In this document: positions 44,554 to 55,642 of the stretch, one piece after another
How positions within the stretch are numbered: position 1 is the stretch's first letter
How the letters are laid out: every line of letters begins with the position of its first letter
NCBI GenBank assembly: GCA_965112735.1
Contig: OZ218956.1
Location: forward strand, 1,364,001-1,428,000
Length of the DNA stretch: 64,000 bases
Source: Phaeosaccion multiseriatum
Lineage: Eukaryota > Ochrophyta, other classes
Direction: 5' to 3'
Program-made: the position numbers and the translations under genes
Notes under the pieces: model-generated
What the model was told of the DNA's origin: nothing
Database searches by the model: none
The model's input: only the letters and a program-made list of their open reading frames with translations

Positions 44554-47431
44554 TTAGGAGGAACCACGCGCGGGGAAGGCAGTTCCCCAAGGCCCGTCCA
44601 CAATGTAATCCTCGTCGTGCGGGGAGCTGAGGATGGCGTCGCGCCCCTTGACCGCCTGGCCGGTGGCGCTGTCGAGCTTGAGGGTCTGCGTCTCGCCGAG
44701 GACACCGCTCCACTCCTCCACGCCCTGGTCATCAGGAGAGAGCAGGATGGTGGCGTCGACAACGTGGGCGTGGCAGCGCTCAGTCTCTTGGCGGTAGTCG
44801 ATCTGGAAGGCGTAGGCGGAGGTGTTGATGTACACTGAGGCCCAACTGACGGGGGAGTCGAAGAGGTCACGGGTAGTACGCTTCTCGGCGATCCAGGCCG
44901 AGCACGCTTCGCGGTCCTCCATCGTGTACAGACGAGCCTCAAGCACATCCAGGGCACGAAGGTCGGCGGTGGATGCCGGGTCTTCCTCGACGAGCACAAG
45001 ACGACGCTGCGTCGCCAAACGGAGCTGCTCCTCCTCCTCCTCGAGACGGTGCATCATGTGCCTGTCTCTCTTGATCTGGCAGGCCCCGACATTGTTGAAC
45101 GCCCGGACTGACGCGCCGTTCTCGAGCTCGTATTCACCGGGAGACGTAACCGTTTCCCCATTGATGATCATCTCCAGGGAGCCTTGGCCGAGGCACGCGT
45201 CGCCCTCGCCCGCCGGGCATCCTGGGTTGTACTTGGACACGTCCTTCACGCCGACATCAATCTCGTACTCCGCCAAGCCGTCCTCAGAAAACAAGGTGAT
45301 ACCGTGCCGAGTCACATAGGTCTGTGAAAGAGAAAAGAGGGGCAGGGGAAAGGCAGGGACCAAGCCGCCCAGAGCCAGCCAGAGGGAGTACACGCACTGT
45401 CAAGCAAGAGCCACCATCGACTGGCAGGCAACGAGTTGCATGAAATGAGCGAGAAGAGCCGAGACACCTACCGGCAGGAGCCCATTCTCGCACTCTTCGA
45501 AGATATGGAGCAGCCAGTTCCACTGCAAGTGGTGCTCGGCGAGTGCGGCGAACCATTTGGCGTGGAGGCCCTTGAACAGGAAGGCTTGACCCTTAAGACC
45601 GATCACGACGGGGTCGTCATTGACACCCGCCGTCGAACACTCGAGGACACCGGCCGGGCTGAGGAAAAAGGATGGAGGGAGAGCGACGTGTGGATGGGCG
45701 TAAGAGAACTAGGTTACATATTGCAGCGTGTGAGAATGAGCGATGGCAACGAAAGAGCTTCCATCTTCAGGTTAGCTATAGCTAGCCCATGAGAGCGAAC
45801 AAGCAAGAGGAGGGCCGGAGATCGGAATACACGTGGCTGGCTTGGTGTGTGGCAGCCACGTGCGTGAACAGGCGCAAAGAAGGTGTGATCTCTCCCATGC
45901 CTTGCCAATACTTCGTACCAAAACCCTTTGACCTTTGAAAGCTTACCAATCAGCGATACAGCAGGAGCTGCCCGTAAGATCCGGCAGCCCAGAAACAAAG
46001 TTATTCTACTTTGATGAGGAGCAGCCAGGCAGTGCGGTGAGCAAGAGGGAGATGATGCCGGCCGGGGCAGGTCGGTCGAGCGTAGCTATGAGCGAGGCGT
46101 GTGATGATATCATGGAGGGAATTGCTTTAAACAGCTCAAACATAGTTAGTAGCTAGCTAGGGGCGGGGAGGGCGGGGGACAGATGAGGCAGAAAAGAAGA
46201 AGAGACAGGCAGGGACAGGCCGGTGGCGCAGACAGACACACTTGGTAACAATGTGTCCATCCATTGGCATAGCTACCATCGCTTACCTCCCCACACCTAG
46301 GTCCATCCGGAGCCTCACCACCCGTCGTGCTGCAGTCAATGACACAGTTCTGGTGGGCGCACGGCCGGTCCATCAGTGAAGAGCGAAGAGTGAGGGAGAG
46401 TACAGTCGACAAGAGGAGCAGAGAGGGAGCGAGGCAAGGGGCGGGCGGGATGCGGGACAGAGGGGGGGGGGGAAGAAGGAAGGGGAGGGGAAGTAAGCAA
46501 AACGCAATGAAGTGGGGGGGGGACAAGCAAGACAGCCACCCAAGGAGTCTGAAAAACAACCGAGCGAATTCAGCAGCTAGCCAAGTTCTAGCATGAGCGA
46601 TGAGCCTTGATCAAGCATGCTCCGCGCCCCATCCAGCCATGCCTGCTGGTCCAACGCCACCGAACATCATGAGAACGTACGTTTAGAGTGTATCCCTTGT
46701 TTTAACCAGACGAACAAGCCAGGAGCCAGGAAGGGCAGGGAATCGGACCGACCGGCCGGGGCACAAAGAAGAGTGAGCAAAGAAGAGGGGGGAGGGAGGA
46801 GCAGAGGCAGTGGGGGCTGGCTGGGTTAGGCCAAGCAACGTCAAGAGAAAAGAGCCTCACCAATCGAGTCCACCACCAAGCAACTAGTAGTAGTACGGCA
46901 AAACAAAAAACACTTCATTCCGGTAACAACAACAAGGCAGGCAGGGAGGAGGGGAAGAAAGAAGAGGCTGACGAAGAAAAGGTTCAAGTCAAGAGGAGGA
47001 CGAGCGGGTCGGAGTTGGGGCGGCGAGGGGGGGAGCTCGGTAGGGAGGGGAAACTAAGATCCTCACAGGCTCAACAAGATCCATCAAGATCCTCACCAGC
47101 CACCAGCAGGCAGGCAGCAGCTAGCCAAGTAAGCACCATATGCAGCGAGAGGGGGCCGGGGCAGCCAGGGCGGCCCAGGCAGAGCAGCCCGTTGTACAGC
47201 AGCAGCAGCAGCGAGTCCCAAACTTACCGCGCAGCCAAAGGCACCGCAGAGGATGGGACTGGCCTGTGTTCCAAAACCCGCATTATTAAATGGGGGGGGA
47301 AGTGGTACTGGGTCGTTAGGATTAAAAACAACCAAACTCCCTCTAGGGCGCAGGGCAGTACATAATGATGTCGCCCACGCAGAAGGCGCCAAGCACCCCA
47401 ACAGAACGACCAAGACAGCCCACCCGTGCAT
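44554..47431 (-). CDS. Secreted Cys-containing protein with a GLKGQxFLFKG domain
   Basis: Exons: 47431-47228, 46349-46287, 46005-45947, 45658-45472, 45321-44554; 1281 nt, 426 aa, all phases consistent. The N-terminus MHGWAVLVVLLGCLAPSAWA is a clear signal peptide, so the protein is probably secreted or enters the ER. Exons 2-4 are Cys-rich (NCVIDCSTTGGEAPDGPRC, SSCCIAD, GVLECSTAG). They lead into DDPVVIGLKGQAFLFKGLHA, which resembles the start of root-cap/von Willebrand D-like domains in plants and protists (inference). The last exon is acidic with a Glu/Arg-rich helix (HMMHRLEEEEEQLRLATQRR) and ends without a membrane anchor. I cannot give a biochemical function. The first and third exons are the least certain. 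Confidence 0.6.
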
Positions 47432-48406
47432 ATTCTCGTGTGCTACTGCGACGACTCGGTGTGTGTTGTGTTCACCTGGTTGTGTTAATGGCCCGCCTCC
47501 TCAAAAGGGGTACTAAAAATAAGCAACCAATAGCCAGACCCCATTTCGGGCTCCGGGCTTCCTGTGGTGGGTGGGCCATAGATAGTCGCTCCGGCGGGCT
47601 TCTGGCCACAGGCCAGCGGTCTGGGCTTCAGGCTTCTCAGCCAGGGTCAGCCCCATGCACGCCTACGGGTTTTGCTCTAGGCCGCTAGCTAGGCCGCTCG
47701 GCCGGCCTTCGGCCGACCTAAGCCTAGATAGGCCGGCGGCCTCCGGCCGCTCGAGGCCGCTCACTTTTCAGTTTTAGTGTAGGCGGCCTCTAAAAAACTA
47801 AAAATTGGGGGGAGCCACGCGCGCACAGCCAGGCCCACCTTGATGCAGCTTAAGCTAGGAGATGACCTGACCCGCCTTGATGCTAGCTTTAGGCAGATGA
47901 CCAGACCAACTTGAGTGAAGAAAGAAGCTGTCTGATTTAATTTCAAAACAATTATCACCAGCCAGCCATCTGCGCGCCACTTCGCTCCCGGGTGGGCTGG
48001 GCTGCTTCGCTCCCGGGTGGGCTGGGCTGGCCTTCAGCCGGCTTCATGCTGAGAGAGCATCGGGAACAAAATCAGGGTTCGCTCTCGGGTGGAAGGCTAG
48101 GCAGTGGTGGCCACTGGATCAAGGCACTGAAAATGGCATCGCTCGCGGCACTTCGGACCATCGCACTTGGGAATGAAGTGCCTCCTGTTCGGCCCCAGAC
48201 TGGCCTAGAAGCCTAGGCCTATTTTTGGCGCAGCCCCCCTGGCCTAGCTAGGCCTATCGACCTGGGACAAGATTACGGTGCTGCGCCGGCCGTAATCAGT
48301 AATCAGAAAATCTTGTCCAGGGTCGACTCCCTCCCTCCCTCCCTCCCTCCCCTCCCCTGGCTGCCCCGCCTCGGCACCCTCTCGGCCTCGGCCCTCTCTC
48401 ACTCAC
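47432..48406. other. Repeat-rich spacer, no gene seen
   Basis: This separates the secreted-protein start from the PIG-O relic. It carries a second copy of the 43328 element (47647-47795) and further CCTAGGCC-type sequence near 48210-48260. No coding signal was seen. It should include the promoter of the secreted-protein gene. Confidence 0.5.
47647..47795. mobile_element. Partial copy of the TIR element at 43328
   Basis: It begins TCAGCCCCATGCACGCCTA and follows the left part of the 43328 element through the GGCC-rich core to CGCTCACTTTTCAG. Small insertions and deletions differ between the copies. The right-hand inverted repeat is not evident, so this copy is truncated or decayed. Confidence 0.6.
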
Positions 48407-48817
48407 CTGGGCAGAGTTCACAAGCAATGCGTCACAAAGTCGCTCATAGGCCGCCGTCTCCGCCCCTCTCTCCCCCGTCCCGGCCCCTCCCTCCCCCTCC
48501 CCGCCCCCCTGCCCCTGCCCCTGTCCATGGTAAGGTGTCATCATCAGCTCCGGTACCACACGACCGAGGCTGCCGAAGGGAATCGCTGAGCCGAGGAGCA
48601 GGCTCAGCATCGGCACCAGCCACGTCAATCTGGGCAACCTTCCGTCTCTGCCAGGCTGCTGCTGACCCCTCGCGTGTCTCCTCCAAAGGAGAGAGGAGGG
48701 GCCTTCCTTTGCTGTAGACGAGCAGGGCCGCACCTGTCTCTTCCTGAGACGCCCCGCCGTGCTGGCACTGCCCGGCCGCCCGCCCTAGCTACTCTCAGCG
48801 TATTGAGTGTGAGAGAG

Positions 48818-49040
48818 GGGATGGATGGATGGATGGATGGGGGGAGGGAGGGAGGGAGGGAGAGAGGGATGGAATGGATGGATGGAGGGAGGCAGGGAGG
48901 GAGGGAGGGAGGGAGAAAGGGAGGGAAGGAGGAAGGGAGAGAGGGAGGGAGGGAGGTAGGGAGGGAGCGAGGTAGGGAGAGAGAGAGAGGGAGGAACGGA
49001 GGGAGGGAGGGAGCGATGGATGGAGGGAGGGAGGGGGGGA
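48818..49040. repeat. GGGA/GGAT microsatellite
   Basis: About 220 bp of GGGA, GGAT and GAGA repeats lie between the last two blocks of the PIG-O relic. Confidence 0.75.
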
Positions 49041-49492
49041 AGGACGCTTCTGAAAAATCTCTCTCATACACACACGCCATCGCACGTGGGCGCACACACA
49101 TACACACGCACGCACACACACACGCACCTCTGTCATTCCGTGGTCTCCCATGACTAAGACCAGGGTGTCATCTCCTATGGCGCGAAACAGCCATAAAAGA
49201 ATCAAGTCAGGCGACAAATCAGTCTCGACTCGATGGGGAAGAGGAGACTCCATGCCCCTTGTCGCCTAACCCACGCTCGTCCTCCTCCCCCTTTGCCCCT
49301 CCCTCCCTTGACCTTTGCCTCTTGCCCCAAGCCCCATGTGCCCCACCCCACCTGCCAGCCTGAAGATGGTAGCCAACGCCTCGTCCATCTCGCCGAGCTT
49401 GCGGGCCATTGCCGGAGAGCCGGGGCCGAACGTATGACCTGTCAATCGGGGCAGGGGGGAGAGAGAAGGAGAGAGAGAGAGAGAGAGAGAGA

Positions 49493-49493
<1 letters not shown>

Positions 49494-49567
<74 letters not shown>
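49494..49567. repeat. CAGG microsatellite
   Basis: A near-perfect GCAG/GGCA repeat of about 70 bp lies in an intron position of the PIG-O relic. Confidence 0.8.
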
Positions 49568-49840
49568 ACAGACAGACAGACGGGCAGAAAGGCAGGCGAG
49601 CAAAGAGACGCAGACGGAGAGATTGAGACAACGCAGCAGGCAGAGAGACAGACAGATGCAGATGCAGACACATGCCAAGACAGACGGCCAACCTACCCCC
49701 CTCACTGCCCCTCCTCACTGCTTCACTCCATGTATCACCAATGCCTCATTGCCTGACCCACCGACATGGTCCACTCCTAGGAAGTGAGCAACGAGCACGT
49801 CCCAGCCAATCCTCCCTCATAAGCTCCTCCTCGAGGTGGA

Positions 49841-49890
49841 GTTGGAGACAGTTGGAGACAGTTGGAGACAGTTGGAGACAGTTGGAGACA
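49841..49890. repeat. 10-bp satellite GTTGGAGACA, five copies
   Basis: Five perfect copies of GTTGGAGACA lie immediately upstream of the first PIG-O block. The unit resembles the dispersed motif core (CAGTTGGTGATACAG). Confidence 0.85.
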
Positions 49891-50004
49891 CTGCGCTGGC
49901 TACGCGCAGATGCTTGTCACCTATGCCGTTGGGGCAGTACTGCTTGTGACTTCGCTGTACAGAGTGCTAAAAGCCTGGTCGTGCTGCAGTGACTGCGATC
50001 CGAG

Positions 50005-50166
50005 AGCGTCACGTGTGGATGGGACGAGTACTCATGCCCCGAGGTGCTGCTCAACGAGGGCAAGTAGAATGCGGGGAGGAATGAGACGTTTGAGGATATC
50101 AAGCAATGGGTACACGCCAACGGCTATCCCTACAGAGCCTTGACTTTTGTGGAAGCAATCAACTGA
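50005..50166 (+). pseudogene. Ankyrin-repeat-like coding fragment with in-frame stop
   Basis: One frame reads TCGWDEYSCPEVLLNEGK, then TAG at 50065-50067, then NETFEDIKQWVHANGYPYRA up to TGA at 50164-50166. The spacing of CxWDExxC and LxWxxANGxPY matches the consensus of heterokont and large-virus ankyrin-type repeats. There is no start codon, no good splice context and a stop inside, so I read it as a relic of a decayed gene. The rest of 49891-50370 shows nothing further. Confidence 0.35.
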
Positions 50167-50370
50167 AACTAACAAGATGGAAGATCATCGTGGATGCACG
50201 GGGTTGAGATTAGGATGGAGTTGAATGTATTGGAGGCGGGCGGGAAGCCCTCCTCTTTAGCGTTAGCCCTTGAGAGGGGCCCTGCTGCTGGCGCCGTCCA
50301 TCTTTGCCCCCGGTGGTGCAGTAGGAAAGTAGGGCAGAGCTCCCATCCGAGGGAGGGGTGAAGCGACGCG

Positions 50371-52292
50371 TCAGAGCACCGCCACACCGCTGCCCGCTGC
50401 CGCCGCTTGCAGCAAGTGAGGCGGAGGAGGGGTGCTGGGGGGACCGGGGAGGAGGAGATGCGCCATCTGTGAAGATGACGTCAGCGGAGGCTCATCACCA
50501 CCGTCAGCAGCAGCAGCGTGGTTGGGCTGACGCGGGGCGGGAGTTCTCCCCCCCCCATCCTCGCCATCGCTGCTGCTGCGTCTACTCCTGCGGCTGCCAC
50601 CACCCTTCATGCTGCCGATGCTGCCGCTGTCCCTACTACTACGGACGTACCCCCCGCTACTTCTTGGGCGAGGCTTGTTACCCTTACCGCCGCCGCTGCT
50701 GCTGCTTCTGCTTCTGCTGTTGGTGCTGCCTCTTGGTTCCACTGCGTTCCCTCTCTTCTTTGTGCTCTTGCTGCTGCTACTGTTGCCTTGTTGAACACCT
50801 TCGGATCCGTCGCGCCCACCTCCTTCCCCCCCTCTTCTGCGGCCCCCTCTCGCCACGACAAACCTGTCTCGGCAGGCCTGCTCCGCCTCTTCCTCCTCAT
50901 CCTCCTCCTCCTCCTCCTCCTCCTCCTCCTCCTCCTCCTCCTCCTCCTCCTCCTCCTCCTCCTCCTCCTCCTCCTCCTCCTCCTCCTCCTCCTCCTCCTC
51001 CTCCTCCTCCTCCTCCTCCTCCTCCTCCTCCTCCTCCTCCTCGCCTCTGTCCTCTGAGCTTGTGAAAGCTGATTGGGTGGTGAGTGACGTGTGTCCGCTG
51101 CTGGTGGAGCTCCCCGGGGCCCTGAGGCTGCTTCGCCCCCCCGCCGCAAAGTCGGAGGAAGAGAAGCTGTGTGTACTGCCGCTGTTCCCCCTCTGCTTGT
51201 CACGCCGTCCACCTCTGCTGCCTCGGTTTCCTCTCGCTCGATGTAGGTCCGGCGGAAGCGTGTAGTGCTGTGAAGGGCAGGCAAAGACAGCAGTAGGATA
51301 GAGCAGCCGAGGACAAGGAGGAATGGGGCGCGAAGTAAGGAGGCAAATGCGTTGAGTCCTTGCGTGTGCTGTCTTCCGCATTGAGTGTAAAGCACAAGTT
51401 CACAAATCTCACCTCATCGTCATCCTCATCCGCCTTGTCGCCATCGTCCGCGTCACTGTCGCTACTAACCAAGCGCGACGCGTCTCCCTTCCCGCGGTAC
51501 ATCGACTCGGCAAGCATGCGCTCGCCCATCGCCGAGGGAGAAGAGGCAAACGACCCCTGCTGTTGCGTCGCCATACTGTGGTGCTTAGGGCTGGGCTTAC
51601 GGCTGCTGCTGGCTCTACTGCTGCTGCTACTGTTGCTGTTCCTCCTCCTGCTATCCCCCTCATTATACGAGTAAGACCGTTGCATTTCTCCGCCTTCCCA
51701 TCCGCCCACGCCCGGCATGCTGCTGCTACTGCTGCGGCTACTTCTTCTTCTCACACTGCTGCTTCCGACAGAGGCCAAGCTTCGCCGAAGGCTTCCTTGT
51801 TGGTGCGTCGACAAGTACTGCTGCATTTGAGGCGCCTGCTGATCTTGTGCCTCATGGTGGTGACCCCTCACTTCGCTGCCACCTACGGAGTAAGAACCGA
51901 CTCCGTACATGCCGGTGCTGCTGCTGCTGCTGTAGCCGCTACTCCCGCTGCTGCTAATACTGCCCTCGCCATCGCTATTGTCGCTACTGGACGTGGGTCT
52001 CCTCTCTCGCCGAAAGTTGAGCCCGTCGTCCCCCCGGGAAAAGAGTGTGCCTCGCTTCGGACTATACGCGAGGTCTGTGTGGGTACTGCTCGTATACACA
52101 AGGTGCTCGTCCTCGATGTGGAGGTGCGGCTCTGCTCCCTGCTGGTACTGCTGCTGCTGCTGCTGCTGCTCCTGGTGGTGATACTGATGCGTGGCAGTGT
52201 CCCCCTGTTGGCGTAACGGCCCTGCGAAGCCCTGATGATCGTAGTCATAAACATGCTGCTCTACTGCCTGCACGACCCCCTGCTGCAGGTGT

Positions 52293-52342
<50 letters not shown>

Positions 52343-52603
52343 TACCATCACCTCGCGTGCCCCAATGAGACTGTCATGGTAGCTGGTGCCCGAGCTCGGC
52401 GCAACCGCGTTTTCGCTATACATTGCATCGTTGGATAGTCCCAACGGATCTGGTGTATCACATAGTTGTTGCTGCTGCTGCTGCTGCTCATCTTGATGAT
52501 AGTGATGCTGCGGGGACATTTGGGTGGCGTGTTGCTGTCTAATCTGGCTGCGGGGGGGGGAGAGCATTGCTTGCGGGGGCAGTTGCAAGTACTCCGACTG
52601 CTC

Positions 52604-52648
<45 letters not shown>

Positions 52649-53636
52649 GGTGTAGTAAGGCTGCGGGTGAGGCTGGTGCTGGTGATACACGCCGCCGATG
52701 GGCTGCTGATGGTCGTACATATGCGGGGAGGGGACCGCATTGCTACTTCCCTCATTTCCGGTGTTGCTACTCATCGAGCCGCTGTGCTCACTCCCACGGA
52801 AGCCCGGGGGAAGAATCTGGAGCCCTTCCGCCTCCACGAGGATCGCGTACAGCCACACACTAAAGCAGCTGGCAATCACCACGGCAGCCATGAGAGGGGG
52901 ACAGCACACCACCTTTGCTAGGTATCCTCCTCCCTGGGGATGAATGACACTACCGCCGATCACGGCGTTGAGGCGAAGGCTAATGCATCCGAGGACAAAG
53001 ACAAAGGACCCCAGAAAGACAGGCCCGTAGTAGTGCAGGCGGTTCAGTTTGCAGGCGTAGTGGAGAGGAGCGAGCTCGCCCACCATGCAATCAAACCGCT
53101 GCTGCTTCTGCTGTTGCTGTTGCCGCCACCTTGTTCCCTCCTCATGGCATTGCCAGAAGCGCCACACCAGCAACAAGAAGGCCAGTAAGGAGGCGGAAGA
53201 GCTACTCCAGAAGTAAGGGGGGGGGTGATGGGGACGAGGACGGAGCAAGGAAGCCACCCCGTCCACGCCGACACAGTGCTGCTCCGCGTAGTGCCCCAGG
53301 GTGGTGACCAGGCAGATCATGGCCAGCGCGTGGGCCAGGCTACTCACAGTCACATCTCCCCTCCGCACGTAATATAGAGCGGTTCCTAGTCCCACCAACA
53401 GGCTGATATCGATTACGCTGGTGAGATCCTCCAGCAGCACCTGATGTGAGAGAAGGGACAACAGGGTTTGGGAATGGGGGTCGTAAGCTGTCTTCGATGA
53501 TATGTGAAAAGCGCGTTCAATAACACGCCCGCTGCAGCTGTGGCCTTGGGCTGAACATGAGGTCTATCAACAGAAATAGCTGCCGGTTTCTTCCCCTTTC
53601 ACCCGCCTTCTCTCTTACCCGCGGCTGCTGATCCAT
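50371..53636 (-). CDS. Multi-pass membrane protein with polyQ and polyE tracts
   Basis: I do not recognise this family. Exons: 53636-53619 (MDQQPR), 53440-51413 and 51267-50371; 2943 nt, 980 aa. About the first 230 residues hold five or six hydrophobic segments (DISLLVGLGTALYY, ALAMICLVTTLGHYA, LLAFLLLVWRFW, GPVFLGSFVFVLGCI, LMAAVVIASCFSVWLYAIL). The remaining 750 residues are low complexity: several Gln runs from CAG repeats, a Ser/Arg-rich part, then a run of roughly 45 Glu encoded by a GAG repeat at 50890-51045, and a basic Ser/Gly-rich tail. The tiny first exon is supported by a good donor and phase 0. The membrane N-terminus plus long disordered tail suggests a tethering or sensing role, but that is speculation. 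Confidence 0.6.
50890..51045 (-). repeat. Coding GAG trinucleotide tract (poly-Glu)
   Basis: About 155 bp of near-perfect CTC repeat reads as poly-Glu in the minus-strand gene. The same tract gives long poly-Pro, poly-Leu and poly-Arg frames that I reject. Confidence 0.85.
52287..52343 (-). repeat. Coding CAG tract (poly-Gln)
   Basis: A CTG/TTG repeat encodes about 17 Gln in the 50371-53636 protein. Similar tracts lie at 52150-52170 and 52603-52648. Confidence 0.75.
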
Positions 53637-53978
53637 GATCTCCATAATTATCCCAGATCCCTTCTATACAAGGAAGGAAGTCCCCATTATAGCGAAGATC
53701 ACTACAGCTCTATGTTTGCAAGCCCAGCATAAGGAACCATTTCGTCGCGCCGGTCCTCCTGTGCTTCTCTCCTCTTCTCCTCTCCTCTTCTCCCTCTTCT
53801 GCTTGTCTCCTTCTGCTACTGCTTCTGCTTCTGCTGCTCCTGCTGCTTCTGCTGCTTCTTCTGCTGCTGGGCGGTCCGTGTTACTTAATGCTGCTACTGG
53901 TGTGCTGTGTGAGGAGCAGGATTTCTGTAACGATTTTTCAGTAAGATAACGGAAGGGAGTTTATGTAGACGGCGGACT
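53637..53978. promoter_or_regulatory. Head-to-head spacer, membrane protein and TPR protein
   Basis: About 342 bp separate the two start codons. It is a presumed shared promoter, with a CTG/CTT-rich stretch at 53815-53875. Confidence 0.4.
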
Positions 53979-55642
53979 ATGGAAAGTATGGAGCAGCAGC
54001 AACAGCCGCAGCAACCACATGAGGATGAATACCCTTATGAGGAGGAACAGCAGCGCTTGGGTACGTCGGGGCCTAGCGGGGTAACAAGAGGCACCATGGA
54101 GACCCACAAGACTCAGGAGTCGCAGCAGGGGGAGGCATCCCAGCTCTCGGCGCACATTGGCTTTCCTCAAATAGATACACCGCTACGCCTGCAGCCTCCC
54201 TCAACGATTAATGCGCCGGAGAGGACCGATGTAATGTCAAGAGACGCCCAAATAAGAGCCTCTGCGTTTTCTCCTTCCTCTTTTTCGCTTCGGGCGGTCG
54301 AGTTGGCGGCACTGGCTTCGGAGCAAGATGAGCAGGGAGCAATAGGGGACTCTCTTGAGGGTGGAAGACGTCCAGGTCCAACCCCGGCTGCCGTGGCCAA
54401 GCTGCGCCGCATGCGAACACTCCGACAGCAGGAGATTTCCGTTTTCAAGTCCCACTCGGAGCACCAAGCGCCGTCTCGGACAGCCATGAGCGACTTTAAC
54501 ATGCTCGCGTTCAGCAGTCAGAGAGCAGGGCGGGACCAAATGGAGGGGCTGGCCCACTTATCCATGGGAGTAGTACTGGACAATGTCGGTCAGTACCCCA
54601 AGGCCCTCGAGAGCTACCGCAAGTTTCTAGCAGTGTGCCGGCGCACAAACGACGTCACCGCCGAGGCGCTGTGCCTCAACTGCATGGGGGTGGATTGTAT
54701 GTTCATCGCTTGGCCGCCGGGATCAGCCAGCCTGACGTATGACGCCGACCCCGCTGCGACGGGCCCATCATCATCGTCCTCACCACAGTCCAACGAGCAC
54801 CAGCAGGAGGAGGACGGTGGGGCCGGCAATAGCAACGTCAAGGCGTTGCTCAGGGCTGTCGACTACCACGAGGCCCACCTGCAGCTGGCCGACGACGGGG
54901 GGCAGTGCGTGGCCCACTGCAACCTCGGGCTGTGCTTCAGCCTGCTCAAGGACTACGACTCCTCTGCGGCGCACTACCAAAACGCCCTCAAGATCGCTCT
55001 CGATATGCAGGTATGTATGACATCTATGCCCAGGTGGTGGAGAGGGAGAGGGAGAGGGAGAGCGCGGGCCACGTGATGAGATGGGTGGGTTTGGCTTGCT
55101 TGCCTTCCTATCTGTGCGCAGGTGGTGAAGAGGGACTGGGAGAGGAGGGAGCGTGTGTGTGTGAGAGAAAGAGCGGTTCTGATGTGCTGGGTGTCATCCT
55201 AACACGAAGGCGACCAGCGTCTTCTCCCTCCTTACGAATTTGACCATCTGTCCATCAATGTGTATTCATTCTATTCTACAACCAGAGCATCGGTGGGCAG
55301 AGCCTCGCAGTGGGCAACCTCGGGCTCCTCGCCAAGAAGCAGGGCGACTCGCGAACGGCCAAAGCCTGTTTCGAACAGCACCTCCAGCTGGTACAGACGC
55401 TGAAGAACAAAGACGCAGAGGGAAACGCCCTGACGGAGCTGGGCCTGCTGGCGGACTTGGAGCATGACTACGAGGCAAGCCTGGGCTACTACCAGAGCGC
55501 AGCTGCCATTGCCAAGGACGCCGGCCAGAGCTCCACACTCAAGCGGCTGCTGGCCAACATGGGCCGCGCGAAGGGCAAGCTGGGCATGGAGCAGCACTTC
55601 AAGGGCCTCGCTGAGGAAGCAGCAGCGCGGGCAGGAGGGTAA
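53979..55642 (+). CDS. TPR-repeat protein
   Basis: Exons 53979-55010 and 55286-55642; 1389 nt, 462 aa. The start is the first ATG in a Gln/Glu-rich N-terminus (MESMEQQQQPQQPHEDEY). About 180 residues of low-complexity sequence precede at least four tetratricopeptide helices. The first starts near residue 188 (LAHLSMGVVLDNVGQYPKAL); two flank the intron (VAHCNLGLCFSLLKDYDSSA and VGNLGLLAKKQGDSRTAKAC); the last reads LTELGLLADLEHDYEASLGY. TPR arrays mediate protein-protein contacts, and I see no catalytic domain. The overall pattern recalls TTC-type adaptor proteins of cilia or signalling complexes, but I would not name an orthologue. The exon join is in phase 0 and restores the TPR periodicity. 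Confidence 0.82.

Larger units (their letters stand above)
48407..49815 (-). pseudogene. Broken GPI ethanolamine-phosphate transferase 3 (PIG-O/Gpi13) relic
   Basis: In intact form this ER membrane enzyme adds ethanolamine phosphate to the third mannose of GPI anchors. Only the middle of the luminal alkaline-phosphatase-like domain remains. Exon-like blocks: 49815-49762 (GWDVLVAHFLGVDHV), 49438-49352 (TFGPGSPAMARKLGEMDEAL), 49174-49128 (GDDTLVLVMGDHGMTE) and 48767-48407 (HGGASQEETGAALLVYSK, then VPMLSLLLGSAIPFGSLG). The blocks join in phase, but in the last one the frame shifts between QID and LVPML at about 48620-48623, where four extra bases interrupt an otherwise perfect family motif. I see neither the N-terminal half nor the large C-terminal membrane region. 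A sequencing error could explain the frameshift but not the missing ends. Confidence 0.7.

Noticed and set aside
48674-49153. Gly/Arg/Glu-rich + strand protein
   Set aside because: It is read from the GGGA microsatellite antisense to the PIG-O relic.
50607-51395. A poly-Arg minus-strand frame
   Set aside because: It is an alternative frame of the GAG tract. The poly-Glu frame is the one that joins in phase to the upstream exon.
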